A stretch of 64,000 bases of DNA from Paragorgia papillata. Its lineage: Eukaryota > Cnidaria > Anthozoa > Scleralcyonacea > Coralliidae. This document shows positions 1-42,392 of the stretch, piece by piece (the first letter of the stretch is position 1; each line of letters starts with the position of its first letter). The stretch lies in assembly GCA_035771165.1 (NCBI GenBank), contig JAWNZC010000012.1, positions 1,158,501 to 1,222,500 on the forward strand, given 5' to 3'. The translations under genes were made by a program, and so were the position numbers. Under the pieces are notes generated by a model. The model did no database searches. It saw only the letters and a program-made list of their open reading frames with translations, and was not told where the DNA came from.

Positions 1-796
1 TGAGTTTTGCGACCCCCATGTTTTACGACCACCTGTCATATACGACCACTTTTTCTGGCACGGACGATTTGTAGTTGAAATATACCTGCAATGAGCGACC
101 ACCTGCCTTACGCGACCAGCGACCACTTTTTAGTGTCCCAAACAAGATATTTACCTGTTATGAGCGACCAACTCAACGTAAAACTGCCGAAATACGTTAA
201 AGAAATACCCGTTTTTTCATAGTAAATAAACGCGAATGCGACCACATGTGAAAACAAGAAACCGGAAGTGTTGCTCAATTGCCGTGTTACGGCATTTTAG
301 TCTTGTTTTGCTTCTCTTTTGAGCATTATTTGATGAAAATCTGTGTGAATTTCTCCTGCCAAAGCCAAATACTTTTTTGTTGATGTTTGAGAGTTAATAC
401 AATCACTGAACAATCCAAAACTATGAGTAATATTTGTTAACTTTAGACAAGTTGATCTTGACGATCGTTTACCGCGACAAGTTTGTATGTTTTACAACGG
501 CTTTTTAACTTGGAAAGGAAAGTGACAAAACTGAGTGTCCACATCTAAAAAATAATACTGGAAGATCGTAAATAAAGCCAAGAGCTTTTAACAAGACCAA
601 ACCAGCGCAAAAATTGAATCTGAAACGTAACAAAAACACAGCGCAAAAACTGAAGTGAACGACAGTACGAGTCGCGGCGCTGCCAAAATGGCTGCTATGA
701 CGTCACATCACCACCTGTCTGAACGACCAACCTGTCCTTAACGACCACTTTTACGTGGCACCTGGGGTGGTCGCAAAACTCAGGTTTCACTGTAAT
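1..796. mobile_element. Non-autonomous inverted-repeat DNA transposon, cut by window start
   Basis: The window opens with TGAGTTTTGCGAC and the reverse complement GTCGCAAAACTCA lies near 780, followed by GGTTTCACTGTA. Many degenerate GACCACCTGTC and GACCACTTTT motifs sit inside both ends. Other elements with a CAGTGAAACC-type end are mariner-like, so a Tc1/mariner MITE is the likely class. The outer left end is outside the window, so the target duplication cannot be read. Confidence 0.6.
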
Positions 797-1259
797 CTGA
801 AAATGATATTTTCCAAATGTGAGCAAGTGAAATTCATAATCCTTTACATCATGTGTCTCACAATTTTGTCAGACTAAATATTACTATTAAGTATTAAGTA
901 CTTATTTATTATATATTTATATACATGCTAGGGCATGCTAGAATTAGGTCAAGGTTTCCTGCATATGTTCTATGACTACCAATGCCGGTGTATCATCTTA
1001 CAGGCATTAATAAACAAAGTGCAAAGTGATTAGCGCCTCACCCAAGTATCAGACAATCCAATCTGGCTTTGAAGGAATATCGTATTTCACCAAATCACAA
1101 GTCTGGTAGCTAATATTGTGTGTGTTGTGTGCTGAATTTCACCAAATAATATTGTTTCAATATAAAAAATATTCACGAAGGACAAAAAAATACAAAATGA
1201 TGTATATTAATTAAAAGATATATAAAAAATACAACACATGGGGTTTTCTTTTTGTATAC
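797..1259. other. AT-rich spacer, nothing recognised
   Basis: This stretch is AT-rich intergenic sequence. I see no coding signal, RNA gene or clear repeat boundary. Confidence 0.5.
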
Positions 1260-2281
1260 TAGAGATGAGCCGATTACGAAAATTGCCGATTACTGAAGCC
1301 AATTATTTGGTGGCCGATTAGTACAAATAATCGGCCGATTAATCGGCATATGCCGATTAGTGCTACGTTGTTGGTTACCAGTCCCTGCGCAGTTTTGCAA
1401 TGTTGTAGGGATTGCTAAATTGCAACAAGATTTGTGAAATATAACAGAAATGTTTCGTGATGATTAGTTTTGCGTGTTTTGAGAATCAATTTCGTTTTGT
1501 TTGTCCGACTTTCAGTTTTATAAATCGGTATGCGCTACGCTATTAGTATTTGGCAAACTGTGATGTAAAAACAAAATATTATCCGCTTTATATGGTGCTA
1601 GCCTGTTTCGTTTGTCCGTGGAAATGTTTCCTGCCTCACTAAACACACGCTCTGAATGAACACTTGAATTGGGAGGCTCAGATACTTCAACACAACTTTA
1701 AACAAGTTGGGATAAACAAGTTTCTTTGCTTGCCACCAAACATAAGGGCATGCTTGCAATGGCTGTAGCGGAAGGGTGAGAAAGGCGTCGATCTCTTCTT
1801 CAAGTTTGTGGCTGGCATTGGTGCTATCGCTTGACCCAACAATCTCTTCGAAGCAAGACCATAGGTCTGATGAGGTTCAGTACTGCAGCTCTTTCCCTGG
1901 GTTGAGATGTTCTCGGTCGTGACTACCTCAACTGGTAAAGATCCTTTGCCATTTTCTCGTGTTGGTTTTAAAATTTAAACTTTGAAAAGCGTTTCACAAA
2001 TCTTTTGACAGACTAGAGACTAAACATTGCAACTTTGTTTTGATGCTCGCTGTTTGATTGCCTGCTATACGTAACGAATTTGCAGAGTTCGTAAACTTTG
2101 TGGCAAACGTCTGACTGCGGAACTCTTCCGTCAAGAGTTATGTGAAACGCTCTGTAATCATTGTGAAATAAGGACTATTGTGTTTGGGCTGATACAGTTA
2201 CGGACTTATGGTGTGTGAAAAGCTTTATTTTCCAATTAATCGGCGTTGCCGATTAGTTTCCGATTAATCGGCTCATCTCTA
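1260..2281. mobile_element. hAT-like element with transposase remnant
   Basis: The ends are inverted copies TAGAGATGAGCCGATTA and TAATCGGCTCATCTCTA, with extra ATCGGC motifs just inside each end. Inside, on the minus strand, lies a piece of hAT transposase. An inverted, truncated relative of the internal part lies at 46125-46450. The flanking 8 bp do not match, so the target duplication has decayed or the element edge is shifted. Confidence 0.75.
1570..1880 (-). pseudogene. hAT transposase C-terminal fragment
   Basis: The minus strand reads a stretch rich in features of the hAT C-terminal dimerisation region: a WWQAKKLVYPNL segment (compare the usual W-W family motif), then after a frameshift SERVFSEAGN and DKRNRLAP. 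These short motifs (SERVFS.AG..., KR.RL.P) are characteristic of hAT and ZBED transposases. The reading frame is broken between the two halves and there is no N-terminal BED finger or catalytic region, so this is a dead remnant. Confidence 0.8.
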
Positions 2282-2289
2282 ATATTTTA

Positions 2290-3080
2290 AGTGCTGGGCG
2301 GAAGGGTCCGTTTTGGTGTGAGTGCCGGGCGGCAATGCTGAGTGCTGGGCACCGCCGCCCGGCACCGCCCACCGTGGGCAGAACCCTGGTAGCCAGGAGA
2401 CAATTAGCCACATAGCCAGCCAGAGAGCCATATAGTCAGCAAGTAGCCACATTGCTAAGTAGCCACATATCAAGGTAGCCACATAGTCAGGTATAGCCAC
2501 ATATCCAAGGTAGCCACATAGCCATAGCAAGGTAGCCACATAGCCAAGTTAGCCACATAGCCAAGTAGCCACATAGCAAGGTAGCCACATAGCAACGTTA
2601 TTAGCCAAGTAGCCACATAGCAAGGTAACCACATAGCAACGTAGCCACGTTATTAGCCAAGTAGCCACATAGCAAGGTAGCCATATAGCAAGGTAGCCAC
2701 ATAGCAATGTAGCCACATAGCCAAGTAGCCACATAGCAAGGTAGCCACATAGTAAATTAGCCATATATACCAGGTAGCCATATAGTAAAGTAGCCTGTCA
2801 TAGCCAGGTAGCCACATAACCAAGTACCACATAGCCAAGGTAGGCATGTAGCCACATAGCCAAGGTAGCCACATACCATAACATCCCAGTTATAAGTCCC
2901 CCTGGATATTAAAGCCCACTATCACATGATTCTATTGTTCTCCCTATTGTTCTCACATAAAAACAGTCTTTGAACAGGTATAAGCTCAGGGTTTATAACC
3001 AGGATTTTATGGTAGCCACACAGCCAAGTACTAAGCCTGAGGTAGCCACATTTAATACAGTAGCACTATAGCTATAGCCA
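2290..3080. repeat. Minisatellite of GCCACATAGC-type units
   Basis: About 45 degenerate copies of a 13-19 bp unit built on GTAGCCACATAGC(AA) run from about 2390 to 2880, with scattered copies to about 3080. The region 2290-2395 before it is GC-rich with GCCGGGC motifs. Reading the complement gives WLCGYLA-like peptides, which are an artefact of the repeat. Confidence 0.85.
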
Positions 3081-3525
3081 CATACAGTAGGCATAACTAC
3101 ATGACTGTATTGCTTTCTGTGACTATTATTAAATTGATGCTAAACGTGACAAACATCAATCGATATATCATTGAGTTTCATCGATTGCTTAGGCCACAGT
3201 TCTTAGACCAGTGATGTATGTGTCTATGAGTGGATAAAAAATTAATGTTTAATACCTTGGGATGAGAACTGTCAACTTTTTCACGTTTGAATTGCGTTTC
3301 TTTTCTGTAAAGTTCCGCTTTTAGGTCAACGAGCTAAAGAAGAAACATTTTACAAGGTTCTTAAAAACTACACCATTCAACCGAAATAATATTTATGCGT
3401 TTCCTTACCGAAGATTCGTTTACTGAAATAACTCGTTTGTTCGCCATGTTTACATTTCTTGAACGGAGACCCCCCCGTCAGGTCGTTTCTTAGGTGGCTT
3501 CCCCCCTGACTCGGGGAAATACAAG
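3081..3525. promoter_or_regulatory. Upstream region of UTP14
   Basis: These 445 bp precede the UTP14 start codon. A C-rich stretch with CCCCCCGTCAGG and CCCCCCTGAC lies in the last 65 bp before the ATG. No TATA box is evident in the last 100 bp. The promoter role is inferred from position only. Confidence 0.35.
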
Positions 3526-34529
<31,004 letters not shown>

Positions 34530-34540
34530 TGTTAAATTAA

Positions 34541-34546
34541 AATAAA
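34541..34546 (+). terminator. Candidate UTP14 polyadenylation signal
   Basis: AATAAA lies 12 bases after the stop codon. A second AATAAA at 34511-34516 overlaps the last codons. Position fits a poly(A) signal; no downstream GU element was verified. Confidence 0.45.
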
Positions 34547-34596
34547 TTGACGTAGGTCTGTTTAATAACCGAGTCCGGGATGACTACCGTTTCTGT

Positions 34597-34872
<276 letters not shown>

Positions 34873-36388
34873 GTCAAAGGACAGACAGACTTTATTTAAA
34901 CTGGAAAATCTCAAATCAATTTACAGTGCCGTAGGCACGAAATTTCACATGGGGGGCAAAATTTGACGTTTGCAAATCAGTGTGACAACAGTCTGGTGGC
35001 TTGTCCCCCGGGACATTTTGGATTTCTAAAACCTCTGAATTTAACAAAATCTAGAGGTCTAAATAAGGAGTGTTTAGTGATGATTGACTTTTTTAGAAAT
35101 TTCAGTGAAATACATCATAGAAATACCTTTTCAAAGTATACTTTTAATTGTTATACCATTTTGTTTGTTTTACGTTTTTGTTCAGGTTTATGGAAATTTG
35201 TGCACTTTCACAGTAACTGAACATATTGTGTCTCTGTATAGTGAGCAATCCGTCAATAGCAACATTTGGGTTCCGTCCTTTCAATATATAAAATCGCAGT
35301 TCGATTGTCAACCGCTTTGAACTTTACCTACCCTGGGTGCTAGAGGTTCTTCCACGCTCGTAGGGACAATGGAGATACGGGAGGACGCCAGGTGGCCCCG
35401 TTATCCCCCACGAGCGTCGAAAAACCTCTGGCACCCAGGGTTGAACTGAAAGAGCCTGGGTACGAGGTTGGGTAAACTTCACCGCAAACATGTTTATTTC
35501 TATTAACTATGGTTATGCATGTCCGCTATTTCAGGATATTGTATGAAACGCTAAAAAACGTTTTAAAACCCTGATGATGACTTTATGTCGAAAAGGTTTT
35601 TTTCAATATAGGCCGAGGCCCGGGCCAAGGAAGCGCGGGTGTGTAGGCTAGTTATTGATTTAGCGGGCAGGGCTGGCATTCAGGCTGGCACAGCTGAAGA
35701 TCAAGACATCGGTCGAACCTTTTAAAATATAGTTCTTTGAATAGATAACCACGGACCGTGTGCGGGAGAGACTTCGTTGCTGTGATATTCTTTGTTTTTC
35801 TGTCCAAACTAACTACATTGAAACCACAATTAGTTGACAAAAGCTTGTCTGCGGTCGGCATCGTGGTACTGGCATTTTGGAGCTAAAAAGCCGAGGATTG
35901 TGTTGGCTGCATTGCTGTAGCTCATTTACTTCTATACTTGTGTTATAATTGAACTGCAGTTTTAAAAAGTGCTAACATCTAAGGTATGTTTATTGTATAG
36001 TGGTTTTAATATCGCAATTTTGAGAAAATTTGGACTTTTATTGACGTTCGAGTGCAGCGCCCGTGTCATCACAATAGCTGGTGTGCAACCATGCAATCGA
36101 TCCTTGAGATTCGAAGGACAAAGATATTTTCGGCATGTTGGATGAAATTATATATTGCAAATGATGAAAAACGTTTGTCAAATTCATCCAACATGGTGAC
36201 AATGACGTATGATGCACACCACCGATTAAATTCAGTTTATTATAATATGGGGTCATGTCCAGTATCACTACACAAAGAAACAATTGACCCAGCCTATTAT
36301 TGATGAAATTGATAGAAATCGATATCAATCAATACCAATTGATCAATATTGATAATCGATGATGAAGTTTCTTCTGACTATCGATTAA
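34873..36388. other. Intergenic sequence with MITE fragments
   Basis: No gene was recognised. ACCCTGGGTGCTAGAGGTTC at 35329 and AACCTCTGGCACCCAGGGT at 35424 are inverted arms of a small MITE, followed by GCCTGGGTACGAGGTTG, an end of the CAACCTCGTACCCAGG family. GTTGGATGAAATTATATA near 36138 and an inverted ATTCATCCAACATGG near 36182 form another small hairpin. Confidence 0.5.
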
Positions 36389-36691
36389 GGGATGATGTCC
36401 ATGCTCATTTTGCCACGTAAAATGTCAAAATGATGTTTTTGTCATGACCCACCCACCCAGTGCTGAAAATGTCAAGTGTGTATATGAATATAATATTAAC
36501 CAAAAATACTTTTCTAGGGACAACTCAAATGGCAACACCATCTCCAAACCTTTTTCTCATCTCTTCTCTTTCTTCTCTAAGCAAATTCAAACTACCACGT
36601 AAAACGTCAGACTGTCTCTGAAAACCCCACCCACTCAGTCAAAACGCCTTTTTGACATTTTGCATGGCAAAATGAGTATGGACATCACCCC
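36389..36691. mobile_element. PIF/Harbinger-like MITE, 303 bp
   Basis: GGGATGATGTCCATGCTCAT and its inverse (GAGTATGGACATCACCCC) are flanked by TAA at 36386-36388 and 36692-36694. Confidence 0.87.
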
Positions 36692-36773
36692 TAAATTATC
36701 AAAAGGCAAATCCTCAGACCAAAGGTAGGGAGTCTGAATTTCCAAAATCCAATTTACAGTTGTTGGCACCTAA

Positions 36774-36992
36774 GCGTGTACACCGCCCATCAAAACATGT
36801 TCTAAATTTAAGCCAAAGTTAACCGTTTTGAAATCAACACCATGGGATTGGTGAGATGTGATTGGCTAAGGGCACATTCATGTGACAATAATGCATTTTC
36901 GAATGTATCAAATGAAAACCTAATACATTTGCAAGGTAAACATTTTACTTTGACATTGACATAAAACATGTTTTGACGGGTGGTGTACACGC
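36774..36992. mobile_element. Inverted-repeat MITE, 219 bp
   Basis: GCGTGTACACCGCCCATCAA and the inverted TTGACGGGTGGTGTACACGC mark the ends. No clear target duplication. Confidence 0.8.
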
Positions 36993-38374
36993 TTGGTGTG
37001 AACGACTGTATTTTGGTAATTTTAACTGCAACTGCTTTTTTGTTTCCCTTGGGAACATAACCTTACTGTTGCCAGTTCTCTGAAAGTGCTTTACATTCTA
37101 AAAGATAACCATACCATTGTACCAGGCTGGAGCCTTCTTTTCTGGGTTATTTTTTCACAGAGAGAGGAAGAAAAGAAGGCTCTGCTGTATTTGTGACTGG
37201 TTTCCATTGCGCATGCATGTCAGTTGCTTGGTTACAATCTCGAACCCAGTCCAAATCAGAGCAGAAAACGAAACACAAGAACTGGTTAAATGGGTTTTAA
37301 ATGGGTTACTTCGTCCTAAACTTTGGGTGAAGCCAAACACGAATACAGCAGAGCCTTGACTTGACTTGTTGAGGACATTTCAAAGTTTCCTGCAACTGAA
37401 TGGTTCAAAATTAACCAAAAACCACCCCTAAAAACTAACTAGATTTGATCAAAATCCATCCTAAAATAATGCTAAAACTAGCTACCTGCCCACCAACTAT
37501 AAATTAAAGACTCTTAATTAATACACAGCGACGGAAGTGAGTCTTTAACAAGTGATTAACTCATTCCTGCCAGGAACCCCATTATTGTATTACTCTTAGT
37601 CTCTTACTATTTCTGTTTAGTAATAAATACACAAGTGATTATAGAAAATCACATGCGCTGATTGGTCGAGCTACTTCGGATTAATTCTCGATAATCACCT
37701 ACAACATTTATCCAAAATGGCCACCAGCCAAGTTGTCAATGTAACAGATGAGGAAATTAACAATTTTAAAGAAAATGTTGTTCCTAAAAGTATGAAAATG
37801 TGTATTTATACTAAAACAATTATTCGCCTCAGGCTCAGTGAATATCAGTGAATAATAACCTCGACTTCGTCTCGGTTATTATACACCGATATTCACCTCA
37901 CCTTCGGCGAATAATTGTTAATTAATGCCAGATGATTTTATGTACAGTACTCATCAATGGGGGAACCCTTAAGGTGGATTTCTAGTCCAGTTGCACGGAG
38001 CAACTTGCAGCTCGCTGTGAGCACTCGCAAGCTCACTGTGAGTATTTTAATTAGCACTTGTGGCATTGGAAATTTTGAATTATTTTTTTCTCACAGTAAA
38101 TTCTCACAGTAAATAATAAACCAATCAAAACAAATTATGTCAACATTTCAAACTCGTTAGTAATTCATGAGGAAAACTGCACAAAGGAAATCATTACCGT
38201 GTCGATGGTTAATTTGCATAATTACTGTGTTTGCATGGACATTGAAGGAAGAAATTACATAAATCAATTGAACTTTCACCTTGAATTTCTCTTAAAATAC
38301 CAATTTGTTTGAGATGCTATATCAAACACTCAGAAGAGACTGCTTCATCAGGATATCCAAACACCTCAAAGTTT
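36993..38374. other. Intergenic sequence, repeat fragments only
   Basis: An inverted pair AGCCTTCTTTTCTGG and GAAAAGAAGGCTCTGCTG lies at 37131-37183. An imperfect pair around AATTATTCGCCTCAGGC and GGCGAATAATT lies at 37819-37920. ATTCATGAGGAAAACTGCAC at 38164 resembles repeats at 19870 and 50331. I see no gene. Confidence 0.5.
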
Positions 38375-38498
38375 TGTGTGATTAAGCTTAGTTTATTCAA
38401 TCTGGACTCTGACTCCTTACTCTAACACGACTTCATATATAACATCTAGCTCAACTAATTTGCATGTTACAGAATAACTTATAATCTACCAGAACTCA
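38375..38498 (-). repeat. 3' LTR of the gypsy element
   Basis: Matches the 5' LTR at 44349-44466 with a few differences. A purine-rich stretch (minus strand AGAAAAAAAGGAGAT, plus 38505-38519) precedes it and may be the polypurine tract. Confidence 0.9.
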
Positions 38499-38657
38499 TA
38501 TTATATCTCCTTTTTTTCTAAATAATAAGATTTTCTCAAATTAAAACAATTTTTTATAAATCAAATTTAAAGTACCTTGACTAATTTTTAATTTGATTAC
38601 GCCAGAAGAATAAAGTTCCAAATGCTAATAAAGTTTGTAAAGTCTAATATAAAGTTT

Positions 38658-39701
38658 CTATAGATCTAGTTTCTTTGGTGATCTTACAACTCTACCAAAT
38701 CTAGTTTTCTTCATGCTCGGTTCTGTTCGTTCACAACTTTCGCCCTTTTCATCTTGCTCCTTCTCCATTCCATCTCTTGGACTTGTTCTCTGTTGTGCTT
38801 CCTGTTGCACTTCCGGTTCTTCCATTTCTTCGACTACAAACTCATGCGGCTCATCCACCTTGAGAATGTGTCTTCGATTTCTTCTGTACTCTCTACCACC
38901 AGATTCTACTACATAGGATCGCGGATATTCAGTCTCACGAACGACAACGCCTTTCTTCTTGAACCCATCTTTGCTTTGTAGTCTGACCACATCTTCTGTT
39001 TTCAATGGCTCTAGCGGCTTTGCTGTCCGATTGATTGTAGTACTTTGTTTGTTGCTCTCGGTAATGCTGTAAACGCCTTTGGACTCTCTTGTCTTTAATG
39101 GCTGAGGTTGTAATTGTTCTTCGGTAACTGGTAGTAGCGTCTTGGTGCGTCTAGACATCAGTCGTTGAGCTGGACTTCCTAAAACTTCGTCTCTTAGCGT
39201 ATTACGCTGATTCAGTAGAGAAAGATAACAGTCTTCTCCATCTTCTTTGGCTTTCTTCATCAACGTCTTCGCGGTTTGAACAGCACGTTCAATTCCACCA
39301 TTACTTTGTGGATAACACGGCGAACTGGTGACGTGTTGAAAACCCCATTTCTGCTCAAACTGTTTAAACTCGTTACTGTCAAATTGTGGGCCATTGTCCG
39401 TAACCAAGACATCTGGAATTCCATAACGGGCCATATGAGCCTTCAATTTGTGAACCACTGTGCCAGTGTTCTGACTTGGTAGTAAATCTACTTCGAACCA
39501 ACCAGAATAAAAGTCAGCAGTTATCAAATACTGTTTCTGTTCAAACTCGAATAGATCTGCTCCTATTCTTTGAAATGGTCTGCCTGGTACGGGATGAGGT
39601 TTGAGTGGTTCTCTCTGTTGTTGCTTCTTATTGCTGTTACATATACCACATTTTTTCACCATCTGTTCGATGTCACCATTGATTCCTGGCCAATACAACA
39701 A
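38658..39701 (-). pseudogene. Integrase region of gypsy pol
   Basis: Begins with YWPGINGDIEQMVKKCGIC (end of the zinc-binding domain with the C-x2-C pair), then the DDE catalytic core: Asp in ITADFYSGW, Asp in LVTDNGPQFDS, Glu in SNGGIERAVQ. A basic C-terminal part follows. The frame is open for 347 codons but is separated from RNase H by the 20-bp duplication upstream. Confidence 0.93.
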
Positions 39702-39735
39702 CTCGCGAGCTCTACGTTTCCTAAATGTGGCTGAT

Positions 39736-39775
39736 GCACTGCCGTCATCATAAACGCACTGCCGTCATCATAAAC
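39736..39775. repeat. 20-bp tandem duplication in pol
   Basis: GCACTGCCGTCATCATAAAC occurs twice in direct succession. Since 20 is not a multiple of three, it shifts the pol frame between the RNase H and integrase parts. Confidence 0.95.
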
Positions 39776-40640
39776 GCACGCAGTGTCGTAGGAATCACCA
39801 CCTTGTCAGACTTGAATATGACATCATCATGAACTGCCAGTTCTTCTTTAAAATCCCAATAATGCTGCAGACACTGCATCACTTGGGACTTACGTTCAGG
39901 CCAGCCTTCTTGGATCTTCAACTTCAGCGCTTGCAGCGTAGAATCTTTCTGGGTCTCGATCCGCAGTTCTTCCAATCTCGATGTCGACTTTGGCAAAACA
40001 ACATGAACGTCTAGCTCTTCATCTAAGGTACCACTAGCTTCTAAAGGCAAGTAGGCTCGGCTTAGAGTATCGGCAATATGCAGTTCTTTTCCTCTTTTGT
40101 AGCAAACTTCCATGCAGTTGGTACTGTTGAAGCTTCAGGAGCATTCGTTGTAGTCGTGCTGGGCAATCATGAAGCGGTTTCTTGAATATGTATATCAAGG
40201 GCTTGTGATCCGTCTCCACCACGATCTTCTTTCCATATATGTAGTTGTGAAACTTCTCACACGCAAACACTATGGCCAGCATTTCTTTTTCGATTTGCGC
40301 ATATGCTTGCTGGGTGGTGGTTAATGCCCTCGAGGCATATGCTACAGGTTGTCCTTCCTGCATGCAAACTGCTCCCATTCCTGACTGGCTACTGTCAGCA
40401 GAGAGTGTTATAGGCTTTTCGACATCATAATATTTGAGAACCGACGGCTCACAGCATGTCTCTTGTAGTTGTCAAAATGCGGTTTGTTGCTCATGATTCC
40501 ACTGCCACGACGTATCTTTCTTCAATAAACTTCTTAAGGGACCAGCTTTCTCTGATAAACTTGGTATAAATTTTGCCAAATACTGAATCATTCCCATGAA
40601 GCGTTGTAGGTCTTTCTTGCACGTAGGTTCGGGCATTCCG
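39776..40640 (-). pseudogene. RNase H region of gypsy pol (C-terminal to the nested insertion)
   Basis: Includes the RT thumb and connection LQRFMGMIQYLAKFIPSLSE, WQWNHEQQTAF, then RNase H hallmarks AYASRALTTTQQAYAQIEKE, LAIVFACEKFHNYIYG and ETDHKPLIYIF. Broken by a stop codon near 40473 and a frame change near 40110. Confidence 0.92.
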
Positions 40641-40647
40641 GTTATGG

Positions 40648-42385
40648 CACAGGGAGCCCAACTCTGCCGCCTCTTTTTTTGTTTTATTATATTGAGCTTG
40701 ACTGAAAACCGAGGCCGCTTAACAGTTGTGTAAGCTGGGATCGCGGCGCTTCTCTTAACAGTTGGTAATATATGCATATATATGCAAATTACAGCGCGTG
40801 GTAATTTGAAACTCGAAACAGCTGTGGGCTTCTGTGCCACGTGAATGGCGCGTGACGCTCACTGAAAGCTGAGACGACTAAACACGCAGTCAGTGAGGTA
40901 GACTTGCTCCAAGTCTGCCTCTGTTGTTTCGAGACATGCGGCCACGGGAAGAAAAGCGGGCGAGCGAAAACCCGCGGGCGGAAGAAAAAGGAGGGAGGGA
41001 GAGACACCTTTTTCCTCCGCCCGCGGGTTTTCCGCTCGCGGGTTTTCTTCCCATAAGAGGCAGACTTGGAGCAAGTCTATCAGTGACGCATGCGTTCTGT
41101 GTCGTGTAATTTGAGCTCGAACAAATTGACGTTGGCGGAACACCCGCGGTGTGATAAAACACGCGAAGGAGAAGAGAAGAAGAGAGGAAAGGGATGAAAC
41201 TCTGAATTGTTGCTGTTCAATTTTCGAAATAACTACGCGTTCCTGACTTTGTTTCGCAAGCATTTTTCCTTTGATCGCTTGTTAGATTGTTCATAAACAA
41301 GTAATGGTACTTGTATTATAAAAACCCGACCCGAAATAAGTAAATATTTAACGATATTTCAACGGACTTGTTATGCTCAACGTGTACCATAAGTAGCTTG
41401 GACACTTTACTCTGAACGTCATGGTCGGAAATGCCGATTGGTGTTCCGAGCCCCTTCGTAACCATTCGTGAACTGGCATTTCGTGATTTGATCGTAGTGC
41501 GTTGTAGGAATCTATTGGAATAACTCTTTATGGCCCTTTTATACACAGTTGGAAGTTTTAAAAATGTAAGTATACTAATACTCAAAAGACTTTTTTAATA
41601 AATTAAATGAAATCCTAATTGTTACTCTACTTCCCAGGCAATCGTGTAGTCTAAATGTGGAACAAAGACAAGTCCTTGATCTTGCTTTGGATGGTCACAA
41701 TGTTTTCCTTGGCGGCTGTGGGGGAACCGGGAAAATATTTACCGTTAAGAAGCTCGTAGAACTTCTCAGTATCACGAAGAATGTTTCAGTTACTTGTACC
41801 ACAGGGATGGCGTGTGGATTATACGATAATGCCATCACTCTACATGCGTTCGCCGGCTTAAAATCTTCGAGGATGAATGTGGATGCTGTTGTCAAGTCGA
41901 TCAAGGGTAGAGAGGCATGCTTGTCCCGATGGCAAACTACTGACGTTTTGATTATCAGCGGTGGTCTGCTTGCCATCCTGATCCGGCGGATTCCGATCAC
42001 AAACAGCTGTCCAAGCTACTTATGGAACACGTTGAACAGAGACGCGTCGGTGTTTCATCCCTTTCCTCTCTTCTCTTGTTTCTCTCTCGCGTGTTTTCCA
42101 GCACTGCGTCACAGAATAACTGCGTCACTGACTGCGTGTTTAGTCGTCTCAGCTTTCAGTGAGCGTCACGCGCACTGGTCACGCGCCATTCACGTGGCAC
42201 AGAAGCCCACAGCTGTTTCGAGTTTCAAATTACCGCGCGCTGTAATTTGCATATATATGCATATATTACCAACTGTTAAGAGAAGCGCCGCGATCCCAGC
42301 TTACACAACTGTTAAGCGGCCTCGGTTTTCAGTCAAGCTCAATATAATAAAACAAAAAAGAGGCGGCAGAGTTGGGCTCCCTGTG
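40648..42385. mobile_element. TIR element nested in gypsy pol, carrying a helicase fragment
   Basis: Ends CACAGGGAGCCCAACTCTGC and its inverse begin TIRs that stay nearly identical for about 250 bp (one 11-bp indel) and continue with lower match to about 41205 on the left and 42050 on the right. A perfect 7-bp duplication GTTATGG (40641-40647 and 42386-42392) flanks it; removing one copy and the element restores the pol frame. A sub-terminal inverted pair (TAGACTTGCTCCAAGTCTGC at 40899 and its inverse near 41060) adds another hairpin. Length 1738 bp; no transposase was seen. The superfamily is uncertain. Confidence 0.9.
41640..41965 (+). pseudogene. PIF1-like helicase N-terminal fragment
   Basis: Reads LNVEQRQVLDLALDGHNVFL, then the Walker A region GGCGGTGKIFTVKKL, TCTTGMAC, ITLHAFAGL and QTTDVLII, the order of motifs in PIF1-like helicases. 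It stops just where Walker B (DE) should follow (DVLIISGG instead). The consensus Walker A Thr/Ser after Lys is Ile here. TACTTCCCAG immediately before the first codon looks like a splice acceptor, so a genomic exon may have been captured. No helicase motifs II-VI are present, so it cannot be active. Confidence 0.8.
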
Positions 42386-42392
42386 GTTATGG

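Noticed and set aside
2279..2874. WLCGYLA-repeat membrane peptides
   Set aside because: Complement of the GCCACATAGC minisatellite.
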